DNA of 64,000 nucleotides from Garcia nutans. Lineage: Eukaryota > Streptophyta > Magnoliopsida > Malpighiales > Euphorbiaceae. Shown piece after piece: positions 33,878 to 44,966 of the stretch. Both the position numbers and the translations under genes were made by a program. The stretch covers positions 19,685,001-19,749,000 of the forward strand of contig CANTUV010000004.1 of the NCBI GenBank assembly GCA_947685225.1, given 5' to 3'. The notes under the pieces are model-generated. The model was not told the DNA's origin and did no database searches. It saw only the letters and a program-made list of their open reading frames with translations. The first letter of the stretch is position 1. Every line of letters starts with the position of its first letter.

Positions 33878-35547
33878 TGTAGACTCTCAATTTTGACCCA
33901 ATTCGATCCAATATGTTTTATTTAGTCTAAAATGATTTTTGTTGTCTAATAGGTCCAAAATAATTTTTATTGAATAATTTTTGCTTTAGTATCTAATTTT
34001 TATTAATAAAAAATAGAAATAAACAAATAAAAGTCAAAAATAAAAATAAAAATAAAATTGGAGTCGGAAAAATAGGCGACGAAAAAATTGTCGCGCGGGC
34101 CCGTGGGCATTTTGCCCCCAAGAAATTCCTGCAGGTGAAATCACTGTGCTATTTCGCATGCAGAAATTTTCTGCCTGCGAAATAGCATACGGGCCCGCTC
34201 TGAGCATAACCTGCCTGCGAAATCACTGTGTTATTTTTTTCTTCTTAAAAACCTTTAAACTCTAATTGAACATATTCTTCAACAAAACCAAAATCAAATT
34301 TTGTTTCTTTCAAAACTTTAAACTTGGTACTTTTTCATTCAAAAAGCCTTAAAAAAACATCCTTTCTACTTATAAAAACTTTAATTTATTTGTTTAAATT
34401 CATAAAATTCCATAAAATATCAAATTGATTTCCAAATTCCTAAAAATTATTCACCACCCGTGACCCTACTTCCAAAATATCAAATCCAAATTCAACTTCC
34501 AAAATTCAAAATAATGAACACTAACCCTTTTAAAACCTTAAACCCTAATTTTTATGAACCCTAATCCTTTTAAAACATTAAAAACATAAAAACCTAAATT
34601 TTACACAGTAGCTTAGGAACCCAATAACCAAAAATCACAAATTAAAGTATTTTAAAGTGTTTAAAACCCTAGTTTCATGATATCATCATTCAAACCTTAA
34701 TTTTGTTAATCAAAGAGTCTTACCAACCCTTTAAAACATAAATCCTAATTTATTTTAATTCCATAAAAAGTCACAGTAGCCATAATTGGACTTTTATTTG
34801 CTTTATTCAATACTTGATTATGCTTTGATTTATTTCTTATGCTTTAATTTATTTAATTTCAATACTTGATTTATTTAATTTATCATGGATGGATGTTTAT
34901 TTTCTATTTTGATTAATAGCTTTGATGAATGATTTATTTATGATGAATGATTATTTACTTTTATCAATTAATTTAGATTTCCAAAAGTTGAAAGAGGTAT
35001 GTTTCCACTTGGTGGGTAACTCATTAGTTAAACATCATGTAATTTAATTTGCTTTTCTATTTTAGAACCTATGTAAAGGGCATGTTTCTACCTTTTGGTG
35101 GGTGTCCTATTTAGGCATGTGATGTAAGGACATGTTTCCATCCTTGGATGGGTGTCCATTTATTTTCTTTGTTTGGACGTTGCTTTGATTTTAATATATT
35201 GATGCTTTCTTTTAATTATTGTGTGTAATATGGATAATATTGTTATATTTAAGAATTTTATAGTATTAAGACCTGTAAAGGAGGCCGGTTCCAATGAACC
35301 GGGCGTTGTGGGGATGCTGGGCCATTTCTCACCTTCCCCACACGTACCCAACTTTTCAAACCCATTAAGGGGTTGGGGATTCCTTAGGAATCGAGTCATC
35401 CACCCCTTTCTTTTTCCCGGTCCATCCGGGTGGCAACTCCATTTTTCTCCGGACTTAGGTTCGTGTTCTCTAAGGCCCCGAGCCTAAACAGTGACGAAGT
35501 CGCAAGAACGATTCCACCGGGAGTGGGGGCAAAAATCCCCGCTCACA
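33878..35547 (+). mobile_element. 5' LTR of element B, lacking the promoter region
   Basis: At 1670 bp this is some 440 bp shorter than its 3' partner (2114 bp). The two align at both ends. The 5' copy lacks the segment corresponding to about 50320-50847 of the 3' copy, which holds the TATA box at 50473-50484 and the expected transcription start. At the join, CACTGTGCTATTTCG-like and CACTGTGTTATTTTT sequences suggest a short-homology deletion. Confidence 0.85.
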
Positions 35548-36731
35548 GTGGTGACTCCACTGGGGATAAGAGAAGTTGATTCCATTTGTCTTTATATTAT
35601 TCTATTCTTTCTCATAATGATATTATCCATTGCATCATCTTAGATTGCATTGTGTGCATGAGTTAGGACGCCCGTGTTACCAATGTTATGTTATGTAAGG
35701 GATACCATACTTTCACTCAAGGTATGGAGATCGAGCATGGCATAACCACTCATAGCCTCGTACCATTTGGTATATACTTGTTATGGGAACCTAAGCCTTT
35801 TAACCCAATGACTAAAGCTCATGTAATTGGCCTAGTTACTTTCCCTAGGTTTTACCCCATATGCATGTTGTTTGACTATAGTTGATTTATCTTGGCTTAA
35901 ATCATGGCTTATTTGGTTTGTTCTTTTTCTAATATGACCTAAGTATATTGTAAGCTCAAAATAAACTTTTCTCTAAAATCCAAAAGACCAAAACTATTTT
36001 TAAAATCTTTCAAGATGGTCTTTGGACATAATACTTTTCTAAAAAATAAATAAATAAATTCTTTGGCCCATGGCCCAAATACTAAGCCCAAAATCCATTT
36101 TTCTAAAATCTTTTACAATGGGCTTAGAAACAAAACTATTTTCACCCAATCTTTTCTTACAAAGAGCTTGCAAAAATATTTAGGTCAATTATGAAATACC
36201 AAAAATCAATTGTGGGCCTAGTTTACACTAAGAATAAATTAACTATGGGGCTTGTTTTTGGCATGAACCATTAGTTACTCTTTTCGAGTGAGAAATCTAT
36301 TTATAATAAACCTCTTAATTTCGTTTTAATCCAACATAGCATAAAAGCTACTTTAGTTGGTTGAATGGATTAAAACCTAATTAATGGGAATTATCATGGA
36401 TTGATTTCCATTTTCAAAAATATAACTATTGGTTGAAACGTCCGAGGAAATTATTCAAAAGCAAGATACCCCGTGTTGGTATTTTGTTAACCATATACCT
36501 AGGAAAAAGAGACTCGCCATTCGTGTGTGGATGTTATAAGGTTGGAAGGATCATCCTAATTACACTTGTTTATTGGTTGATTGTGCATACATGCATACAT
36601 TTGCATCTCATATCATTGATCCTCTCTGGCTCACAGCCTTGGACTACCAAAGTTCAAAAGCTTATGAAAATCCGACCTACACCGAAGACAAAGTATCTAG
36701 CAACGACTCAATCACTTGCTCACCTAAAACA
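35548..36731 (+). other. PBS and leader of element B
   Basis: The PBS at 35549-35567 reads TGGTGACTCCACTGGGGAT, with one C-to-T change from that of A and D. The leader is AT-rich and conserved with A and D. Near 36640 a pyrimidine-rich stretch followed by CTCACAG could be a 3' splice site ahead of gag, an unproven idea suggested by introns known in Ogre elements. Confidence 0.75.
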
Positions 36732-37730
36732 ATGTAGCCCAAACAAATTCAAAGGATGGTGGATGAAGCCCTTAATGCCAAAATGGAAGAAATCAAAGAG
36801 GCCCTACCTGAGACCATGAAGAACCAATTGACTGTAATCTTAGAGAATTATGCAGAGGCATTTGCTAGCACTAAAAAACCAAAGGACAAAGGGAAGACTA
36901 AAGTTAGTGAAGTGGTTTTTGATGATGAAAAGGTGATTGGGCTCAATACTACCAAGAGGTTCAAGAAAAAAAGAAAGAACCGAAGGTTGTTGAGAAGGCA
37001 ACTATTGAAAAGATTGAGACATCCGATGTTGAAAAGATGATTATTGATTTAGAAAAGAAATTTGAGAAGAAGTTGAAAACCGAAGAGATGTCTAAGATCG
37101 ACAAACTATTTGAACAAGATGAAGAGGTCCCTTATAAATTCAAGATGCCTTCCTTTGCTAAGTACAATGGCACCGAAAATCTCCATCTTCATGTGAAGCA
37201 GTATATCACTGCCATGCAATCTGCCCGAGCTACTAAGGCTCAAACCCTAAGGTACTTTATGCTCATTGGACCTTGTTGTCCAAAATTGGTTCAATACCTT
37301 AGATGATGGAACACAAAAGAGTTGGGATCTACTTTACAAAGCCTTCATCCAACAATATAGATATAATGTTGAGTTAGAAGTTACTTTAATGGAAGTGGAG
37401 TCCATAAGGCAAAGGCCAAATGAGAATTTTGTGGACTATGTGAAGCGATGGAGAAACAAGGCCGCTTTACTCAAGAAGAGGCCCGATGAATCTGATCAAA
37501 TAAGGATGATTGTGAGAGGGGTGTTGCCTAGTCTTCGTGAGAGGATGTCTCATACACTCATCCGTGATTTCAAAGACCTTCTCCAAGCTGGTTTGCAAAT
37601 TGAAGAATGGGAAAGGGAGAAGAGCCGCTTTGCAATAAAAAGGAATGAGAAAGGGAGCTATCAACCTGGTAGCCAAAGCATGCAAAAGGCAGTCAGTGTT
37701 AATGCTACTAACCAAGGGACAAGGAGATAA
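36732..37730 (+). pseudogene. Tat gag (matrix/capsid) of element B
   Basis: The expected start ATG at 36732 is followed at once by a TAG stop where copy D reads ATG GAG. The rest is clearly gag: VDEALNAKMEEIKEAL, then KFKMPSFAKYNGTENLHLHV, WFNTLDDGTQKSWDLL, IQQYRYNVELEVTLMEVES, and RPNENFVDYVKRWRNKA. At least two frameshifts (near 36940-37030 and 37265-37300) separate the pieces. Gag forms the particle. It continues into the nucleocapsid in the next frame. Confidence 0.88.
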
Positions 37731-37756
37731 TTTTTGGAATTGGGAAAGCTGATGTC

Positions 37757-39922
37757 TTGGGTTCTCAACAGGCTTCAAAGAAAAGGTTACTACAACCCTT
37801 AAATCCTCGTCCTTTGCCTAACCCTCTCCCCCCTAATTTTGACACCAAAGCATTTTGTCAATTTCATCAAATGCAAGGACATGACACGGATAGATGTGTC
37901 AGGTTGAGACATGAGATTCAAAATCTAATTGATAATGGGAAGCTACCCGAGCCCAACAAGCCAAACACCAAAGACAACTCATTACCAAAATTCAATAGGA
38001 TACCACCACCGGCGACCTTCATGATTGGAGGAGGTTTACATGAGGACTTTGTCATGTCTTCTTTTCAAGATGTGGATGAGAAAGCAACCAAAGAAGAAGA
38101 AGCATTTGTCAAAATTGAACAAGCTATGATGGGTGGAGAAGTAGCAATTTGTGTTGTCAATGGGTTTTGGGATTCAAGTGACAGTGATGATGATATTGTA
38201 TCCAAGAAGGAGGAGTGGACTTGGTCCGAGCCCGAAGAAGATGAGGTGATGAATTCTAGATCCGGTAAGCCTTACGCAAGGCCACCACCAAAGGAGATAG
38301 AAACTAATAAGGGGAAGGAAGTTGAAATAGAAGAAGATGATGTTGTGCTCAAGCAATTGAAAAGAACCCAAGCAAGTGTTAGCATTTGGGACTTATTAGC
38401 TACTTCTAAAAGGCACCGAGAAACTATGGTCAAAGCCTTAGCTAGCATGCCAATTTCTACCTCCACAACACCGGAGGAGTTGATCAACTTCATAAAAATT
38501 GGGAAAGTAATGAAATGTGAAGAGGTCCAAGAAAAGAATGAAGTTAATATGGGAGCAGTTTCTTTTTCTGATGCAGACCTACCGGAGGAGGGAAGAGACC
38601 ACATCCGCCCTCTCTTTATCAAAATAGAAGTCAAGGGGAAGAGGACTCCATGTGTAATGGTAGATGATGGGTCCACCATAAATGTTTGTCCACTTAAGAT
38701 ATTGCCAAAGTTAGCCATGTCAACAAGAGATCTAAACCCAACCGAGGTGACAATTCATGCTTATGACAACACTAAGAGGCATGTCGAAGGGACTTTCAAA
38801 GCGGCCGTCAAGGTTGGTCCAATTGAATCTATTGTTGAGTTTGTTGTTTTAGATATACTAGTTACCTTCGCCTTGCTCTTGGGGCGACCATGGTTTCACC
38901 CTCTTGGTGGAGTTCCTTCCACCCTTCATCAAAAGATCAAATTCCATAATGGAAATGAAACAGTGGTCATTGAAGTTGAAGATAATGAGATTGTTAACGC
39001 TCTAATGGTTGAGAGGCCTCTCAATGGTTTTCAAGTAGCTGTAATTTCTAATGATGAAGCAGTGGACTCCAAAGTCTTAAATATGATGAAGAACATGAAC
39101 TACCTTCCCGGAGCTGGTCTTGGAAAGGGTAAGGCCGGTTTAATAAAGTTGCTAGATTTTAGAACTCAAGCTTCCAAGAAAGGGTTGGGATATGATGAAG
39201 CCAATGATGTTCAACTAAAGAAGAATGAGAAGATGAGCTTCCCACCGCTCGAAGAGATTTTTGATAAAACCCCAGATATGGGACCACTCCAAGGAAAGCC
39301 CGAGCCGATCATGTTCATGGGTAAGTTAATTCCAGGTTTTGAAATTTTTGCAGATGTTGCTGAGCTAGTGGAGCAAGTGAAGAAAGAGCTCACCTTGTCA
39401 ACCAACAAAGAATCCAATCCAAAAGAGAAGAATAAAGCTGCCCTGAAAGATGAGAAGACTCCAGAAGAGATTGCTGCCCTAGTTGAAGAAAAGTTTGAAG
39501 ACATCCTGCTTTATAATTCTGAGAACAATGATTTTGATTTTGATTTTAATTTGTCTGCTTTGTATGAGGATGATGATGTTTTCTTTTCCAAAATGAATGC
39601 AATAAAGTCTGATTTTGCTTACTTGTGTGATGTTTCTCCTGATGGTTGCATACATTCAAATAGCAGTTACAAGAGCATCTTTAATATTAATTCTGTTAAC
39701 ACACAATCATTAAATTTGGGAACAATTGAAAATCCTAAAAACATTAGCATAGCATCCGACCTTACTCCTGATAAGAGAGAGAGATTTGAAAAAATATTCA
39801 AAAAATATGAAGAAGTGTTTGCTTGGTCTTACGAAGATATGCCGGGGATAAATCAAGACATAGCCGAGCATCATATTCCTACTTACACTCACATTAAGCC
39901 TGTCAAACAAAAGTTTAGGTGA
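37757..39922 (+). CDS. Tat nucleocapsid, protease and G-patch region of B
   Basis: A 721-codon open frame. It has the Tat-type zinc finger CQFHQMQGHDTDRCVRLRHE near residue 33, the linker VLKQLKRTQASVSIWDLL, and a protease with VDDGSTINVCP as active site and LLLGRPWFHPLGG as the flap-side motif. A G-patch (MNYLPGAGLGKGKAG, GLGYDEA) and an acidic linker rich in Asp and Phe follow, then the first RT residues (IPTYTHIKPVKQKFR). It ends at a TGA that replaces an expected Arg codon (CGA), a CpG-type transition. The listed start is the first ATG in frame, not the true polyprotein start. Confidence 0.85.
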   Translation: MGSQQASKKRLLQPLNPRPLPNPLPPNFDTKAFCQFHQMQGHDTDRCVRLRHEIQNLIDNGKLPEPNKPNTKDNSLPKFNRIPPPATFMIGGGLHEDFVMSSFQDVDEKATKEEEAFVKIEQAMMGGEVAICVVNGFWDSSDSDDDIVSKKEEWTWSEPEEDEVMNSRSGKPYARPPPKEIETNKGKEVEIEEDDVVLKQLKRTQASVSIWDLLATSKRHRETMVKALASMPISTSTTPEELINFIKIGKVMKCEEVQEKNEVNMGAVSFSDADLPEEGRDHIRPLFIKIEVKGKRTPCVMVDDGSTINVCPLKILPKLAMSTRDLNPTEVTIHAYDNTKRHVEGTFKAAVKVGPIESIVEFVVLDILVTFALLLGRPWFHPLGGVPSTLHQKIKFHNGNETVVIEVEDNEIVNALMVERPLNGFQVAVISNDEAVDSKVLNMMKNMNYLPGAGLGKGKAGLIKLLDFRTQASKKGLGYDEANDVQLKKNEKMSFPPLEEIFDKTPDMGPLQGKPEPIMFMGKLIPGFEIFADVAELVEQVKKELTLSTNKESNPKEKNKAALKDEKTPEEIAALVEEKFEDILLYNSENNDFDFDFNLSALYEDDDVFFSKMNAIKSDFAYLCDVSPDGCIHSNSSYKSIFNINSVNTQSLNLGTIENPKNISIASDLTPDKRERFEKIFKKYEEVFAWSYEDMPGINQDIAEHHIPTYTHIKPVKQKFR

Positions 39923-41229
39923 CTAAGACCTGAGTGGGCTGAGTTGGTTAAAGAAGAGGTCACTAAGCAAATACAAGTGAAGTTCCTTGAAGTGATAGAA
40001 TATCCAAATTGGTTAGCCAATATAGTACCCATGCCAAAGAAAGATGGAAGGATAAGGGTCTGCATGGACTATACAGATTTAAACAAAGCTTCCACTAAAG
40101 ATGATTTTCCTTTACATCATATAGATGTTCTCATTGATAGCGCGGCCTCTAGCATGCTACACTTGTTTGTAGATGGATTTTCCGGATACAATCAAGTGTT
40201 AATAGCCCAAGAGGATAAAGCCAAAACTGCCTTCACTACTACATGGGGTATATTTTGTTATAGGGTGATGCCTTTCGGCTTAAAGAATGCTGAAGCAACC
40301 TACCAAAGGATGGCCACCACACTATTTCATGACATGATGCACAAAGAAGTTGAAGTATATGTTGATGATATGATGGTGAAGTCGGATACGAGGGAGCAGC
40401 ACTTCCAAAATTTAAAATTATTCTTTGATAGAGCTTTGAAGTATAAGCTAAGATTAAACCCGAAGAAGTGTGTATTCGGTGTTACTTCAAACAAATTACT
40501 GGACATGTAATTGGTCCGAATGGTATTGAGGTTGATCCTGACAAAGTCAAAGCAATTAGGGATATGCCAGCCCCAAAGACGGAGAGAGAAGTTCTGGGAT
40601 TCATTGGTAAACTGCAGTATATTAGCAGATTTATAGCAAAGCTCACAACAATCTGTGAGCCTATCTTCAAATTGCTTAGAAAGAATCAGCCGGTCGTATG
40701 GAACGAAGAATGTCAAAAGACCTTTGACCAAATAAAAGAGTATTTGTTGAATCCACCTGTTTTGAAACCACCTAAAACCGGAAAACATCTATTACTATAC
40801 TTAGCAATAGAAGAAGAGTCGATAGGAGCCATGCTAGCCCAAGCAGATGAGTCGGGGATTGAGCATGCCGTTTACTATTTGAGTAGAAAGCTCCTACCTT
40901 ATGAAATTAAGTATAGTATCATTGAAAAGACATGTATAGCCGTGGTTTGGTCTTCTAAGAGGTTGCGGCATTACTTTCAATCATATAGTGTGCAAGAAAT
41001 TTCCAAGTTGGATCCAATGAAGTACTTAAGGGAGACACCCTCTTTAATTCGGAAATATGGTCGATGGTTGATAATATTAGAAGAATTTGAGATTGAGTAT
41101 GTAACCAGGAAAACAATCAAGGGTAGAATGGTGGCAAAATTCCTGGCTCAACAATCATTACCAGAAAGTGAAGAGGTAAACTTGGAATTTCCAGATGAAC
41201 ATTTAGAAGTAATTGAAGTACAAGGGTGA
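39923..41229 (+). pseudogene. Reverse transcriptase and RNase H of element B
   Basis: After the TGA the frame continues with RT: NWLANIVPMPKKDGRIRVCM, DYTDLNKASTKDDFPL, LFVDGFSGYNQVL, FCYRVMPFGLKNAEATYQRM, and the catalytic VYVDDMMVKS. A frameshift near 40490 moves it into the thumb (GLIGK-like VLGFIGKLQYISRFIAK). Classical RNase H follows (PVLKPPKTGKHLLLYLAIEE, IEHAVYYLSRKLLPYE, and FEIEYVTRKTIKG). The usual first RNase H Asp position in LYLA is changed, typical of Tat elements whose original RNase H is degenerate. The frame ends at 41229. Confidence 0.88.
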
Positions 41230-41905
41230 AAAATGTATTTTGATGGAGCAGTAAACAGGAAAGGAGCAGGTTTGGGAGTTATACTAGAATTGCCCGAAGG
41301 GGGAACTTATCCCTTTAGCCAAGAAGTTGAAATTTAGGGCAACCAATAACATGGTGGAGTATGAAGCGTGTATTTTCAATTTGGAAACCCTAATGATTAT
41401 AAAGGTGGATAAGGTGGAAGTTTATGGCGATTCATTGCTAGTAGTATCCTAAGTAAATGGAGAGTGGGAGTTGAAAGAGGAAAAATTAAAACCATACCAC
41501 CATTATTTGACCATGATGAAGAGGAATTTTAAGGAGTGTAGGTTTATACACCTGTCAAGAGAAGAAAATCAGATGGCTGATGCCCTAGCCACATTGGCTT
41601 CGGTATGGGAAAATCCTACCAGCCTATTCCTTAAGCATCTGATCTTGACCAGTTCATCAACTCCTTGCTATGAATATGAGACAATCATGGAAGTTGATAC
41701 GGACCATGATGCATGGTATGATATTATAAGGCGATTTTTGGAGGAAAGAGAATACCCGCCGGGGGCAACAAAGAAAGAGATAAGGGCCATAAGGAAGTGG
41801 TCATTGCAATACATCACCTTCCATGGAGAGTTATACCGAAGATGGCCTGATGAAGTGCATTTGAGATGTTTAAAAAACCCTGAAGTGGAGCGTATCATGT
41901 CTTAA
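41230..41905 (+). pseudogene. Archaeal-type second RNase H and connection, element B
   Basis: A second RNase H follows the first, as known for plant Tat elements, which acquired an archaeal-type domain. The motifs are MYFDGAVNRKGAGLGVIL (first Asp), NNMVEYEAC (Glu, reached by a frameshift near 41330), VYGDSLLVV (second Asp), and ENQMADALATLAS (last acidic). The downstream connection WSLQYITFHGELYRRWPDEVHLR leads to integrase. There are two or more frameshifts and an in-frame stop where GDSLLVVSQ-type sequence reads TCCTAA. Confidence 0.85.
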
Positions 41906-42956
41906 ATACATGCGGGAAGTTGCGGTCCGCACATGAGTGGTTTGGCCCTAGTTAAGAAGATTATCCGACAAGGTTACTATTGGTTAACCATGGAGAAAGA
42001 CTGTATTGAATTTGTAAAGAAGTGCCAGCAATGTCAGATGTATGGTAACTTGAATCATATGCCTCCTGAAGAACTGCATTCAATGTCTTCACCCTGGCCA
42101 TTTGCCACCTGGGGTATCGACATTATAGGAGAAATACATCCGACAGCCTCAAACGGTCACCGTTTCATTGTAGTAGCAGTTGATTATTTTTCAAAATGGG
42201 TCGAAGCTGAATCCTTCAACAAGCTGTGTGAAAGTCAAATGGCTAGGTTTATTGAAAAGAATCTCATAAGCAGATATGGGGTCCTGCACAGTGTGATATT
42301 AGACAATGGGGTACAGTTTCAAGGAGAAGTTAAGGATTTATTCTCCAAGTACCAAATCCATCATCATCGATCCTCTCCTTATAGACCAAAAGCTAATGGT
42401 GCAGTAAAAGCAACAAACAAGACAATTAAGCAAATTCTATCCAAGATGACCAAGACTTACAGGGATTGGAGAGATGCTTCCCTTTGCTTTGTGGGGATAT
42501 AGAACAAGTGTGCGAACACCTACTGGAATGACACCATTCTCTTTGGTTTATGGGATGGAAGCAGTATTGCCAATTGAAATTGAGATCAAGTCGTTAAGAG
42601 TAGTCTTGGAAGCTGAACTGCCTGGAATGGAATGGGTAGCAAGCAGATACATACAATTAGCTCTACTAGAAGAGAGAAGGTTAAAAGCACTGTATCATCA
42701 CTAACTGTATCAAAAGAAGATAGCTCGGGCCTACAATAGAAGGGTTAAAATCAGAAAATTCAGAGTTGGGGATTTGGTGTTGAAGCAATGTAAGCCTAAT
42801 GTATCTGATCCAAGAGGGAAGTTCAGACCTAGATGGGAAGGGGCATATGTCGTGAAACAAGTCATGAATAAAGGTGCGGTGAAGTTATCAGACATGGACG
42901 GGAACGAATTTAGTGATCCAGTAAACATTGACAGGTTGAAGAAGTTTTATGTATGA
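41906..42956 (+). pseudogene. Integrase of element B with catalytic Glu to Lys
   Basis: The zinc-binding HHCC motif is present (HAGSCGPH, then CIEFVKKCQQCQ). The core has WGIDIIGEIHP (first Asp) and ILDNGVQFQG (second Asp). In the segment SSPYRPKANGAVKATNK the third catalytic residue, Glu in AVEATNK of relatives, is Lys, a G-to-A change. A frameshift near 42480 leads to ALWGYRTSVRTPTGMTPFSL, and one stop follows at about 42704. The C terminus ends GAVKLSDMDGNEFSDPVNID. The protein would be catalytically dead even if the frame were whole. Confidence 0.88.
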
Positions 42957-43339
42957 AAAATAAAAAAGAGAGAGCTTGCTAGGTTGAAAACCCAAAAAGG
43001 GCGACCTAGGCAAAAGTTAGAGCAGTCCGCTAGTTCTGAAAACTCGAAAGGGCGGGCTAGGCAACAATTAGGGCTAATGAGAGAAAATTGTCAATTAGAA
43101 AACCCGAAAGGGCTAATTGGCAATAGAAGCGATCTTGTGTATGTTGGCTTTATGTTTGATTGTTCCCCAATTTAATAAAATAAAATTAATGATTAAATTT
43201 GTTCTATGTGCACTGTTATAAGTATTTGACCAGATACGGATGAAATAAATAATCATAATTGCAAAAGGTGATGACAAATTATAAATGGAAAATAAGCATC
43301 TTTTATTACTTTAGTTATTTTTCATCCTAACAAAACACT
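42957..43339 (+). other. Post-pol region with hairpins 1-3
   Basis: Non-coding between pol and the antisense gene. Three hairpins share the plan arm, AAAA, CCC (or CTC), short loop, GGG, complementary arm: 42979-43009 (outer arm CTAGGT with ACCTAG), 43030-43060 (CTAG with wobble-paired extension), and 43092-43119 (CAATTAG with CTAATTG, loop GAAA). Each is followed by GGCAA. The rest, 43130-43339, is AT-rich without features. Confidence 0.8.
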
Positions 43340-44597
43340 TTCTGAATTGACAAATGTAAAATCTATGGCAGTCTATAAGTGTAACGTGAAGGTCAGCTTT
43401 GCCATAACCGATCCAACTAGGCTTCAGTCAAGCAAGGCATGTCTAGGTCAGGAGCAAAGTCAGAATCACGAAGCTTAGCTCCATACTGACGCCCAAGTCA
43501 GCGAGGATCATAGCATGTACCTTGACGAAGAGCAGTAAGGGGAACATACATCAAGTATGTCTGCATGGTGATACGAGAAATCTTCCACCAAGGTACCAAC
43601 CAAAGGACATTGACTTCAGAGCGTGAGTGGATCCAGTCGACCCAGTCAGCATATGAAGAAGCAGGATGGAGTAGCTTTCTAGTAGAATGATGACATGGCA
43701 TGTATATGGAAAAATCCATGGAGGGAGTATCAAGCAAACAAAGACGTTCTTGAAGCCAAATCTGTGAAGAAAGAATAAATAAATAAATAAATAAGTCCGC
43801 TAAGTTGAAAACCCGCAAGGTCAGCTTAGGCAAAAATTAGGACAGCTCGCTAGTTCTGAAAACACGCATGGGCGAACTAGGCAAAATTTGGAGCAATAAA
43901 GATAAAAAAAAAAAACCTAAATTGAAAACCCAAAGAGGGCAGTTTAGGTAATTACCTGAAGCAGCAACGGACTCCCAGTCAGTCTCTTTGACAATCTCAA
44001 TTTAAATCGGTCTAATCCAACTAAGGTGTCGGCTAAGATCACAGGTGCCGGCGACAAGCCTCCTTCCATTTGGTCCATGATATCTAATACTCATGGGTCA
44101 ATGTCACCGTCAGAAGAAACAAGCAAGAATTGGCCGAGCAAGCAAAGACAAAGCATGTGTCCCCATGCCTTAGTAGGAGCCAAATAAGAGAAACAAAAGT
44201 CAATCAAAGGAGCAAGTAGAATTTTTTCACCTCTCATCAATTGAAGAACTTCAGGTTTTGGAATTTGAAATAACATCTGCATTTTCTATTGAGTTTTGGA
44301 AATCAATGTGGGTAACGCCTTTTATTGATTATTGGGATGTCCAAGGATGGCCTCAAATTCTTCAATCAAGGGACACATTTCAAAGCCATTAATTCTAAAT
44401 ACCCTAGAATCCGTATCCCACAGGGAAGCCACGGCATGTAAGAAGGAGTGGTCCAATTTGACATTTTGAAAGCATTTTAAAACATCAAGCTTTGACCGTG
44501 AAATTTTCTTCCAGTTGTTGGCATCCATATTTTTAAATAGAATTTTTATTTTCTTTAAATGGTGCTCGATCATGGTTGATGAATAAAGGGGAACCAA
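43340..44597 (-). pseudogene. Antisense accessory gene of B, DUF7745/PMD-like
   Basis: On the minus strand the gene starts near 44597. The first exon includes NWKKISRSKLDVLKCFQNVK, ASLWDTDSRVFRINGFEM, CPLIEEFEAILGHPNNQ, then LMRGEKILLAPLIDFCFSYL. It resembles DUF7745 / plant-mobile-domain-like proteins found as antisense extra ORFs in Tat elements. A clean intron (donor CAG/GTAATT at 43956/43955, acceptor TTCACAG at 43762) joins SPLLLQ to IWLQERLCLLDTPSMDF in phase. Exon 2 reads SYADWVDWIHSRSEVNVLWL. In-frame stops in both exons make it a pseudogene. The function of the family is unknown. Confidence 0.75.
43800..43947 (+). repeat. Hairpins 4-6 inside the antisense intron
   Basis: Three more hairpins of the same plan as 1-3: 43800-43829 (CTAAGTTG with CAGCTTAG, loop GCAA), 43850-43880 (CTAGTTC-G with CGAACTAG), and 43917-43947 (CTAAATTG with CAGTTTAG). 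All lie within the 194-base intron of the antisense gene, read in the pol sense. The G-U pairs fit a sense-strand RNA. Confidence 0.8.
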
Positions 44598-44966
44598 AAT
44601 TGCTAAAGGGAGTCTTCACATTGAAAGAGAGAGATTTTTGGTTTATGAATTGAAATATGGCATGCAAGGTGATTTATATAGAAGAAAATAAACCTTTTCC
44701 AAAAGTGAAATGGAAAAGATGATGTGAAAGGAGAAGACCATATGGCATAAGGAAAGGAAGTGGCAATGAATTTCCTTTACCATATTGGATTTGGTTTAAC
44801 AAAAGAAGTGGATATTAATTATGATGTACTATATATATAAAAAAATATATAATAATAAAAAATAAATAATTTTGGCAGAAAAAAAAGAGAGTTACAATAA
44901 AGAGGAAAATTGTATATTTTTCATTATTGTATAATATTTTACAATTGCTACAATATTTACATATTA
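44598..44966. other. Spacer between the two antisense genes
   Basis: AT-rich, with no coding signal on either strand. It holds the presumed promoter of the antisense gene at 44597 (a TATATATATAA run near 44827-44850 on the minus strand) and the 3' end of the next antisense gene. Confidence 0.4.

Noticed and set aside
35221..35487. Open frames of 65-88 codons repeated at 32637, 35221, 51842, 55830 and 61531
   Set aside because: They lie in the conserved LTR 3' end. Their similarity comes from shared LTR stem-loop sequence, the stops and frames differ between copies, and no protein family fits.
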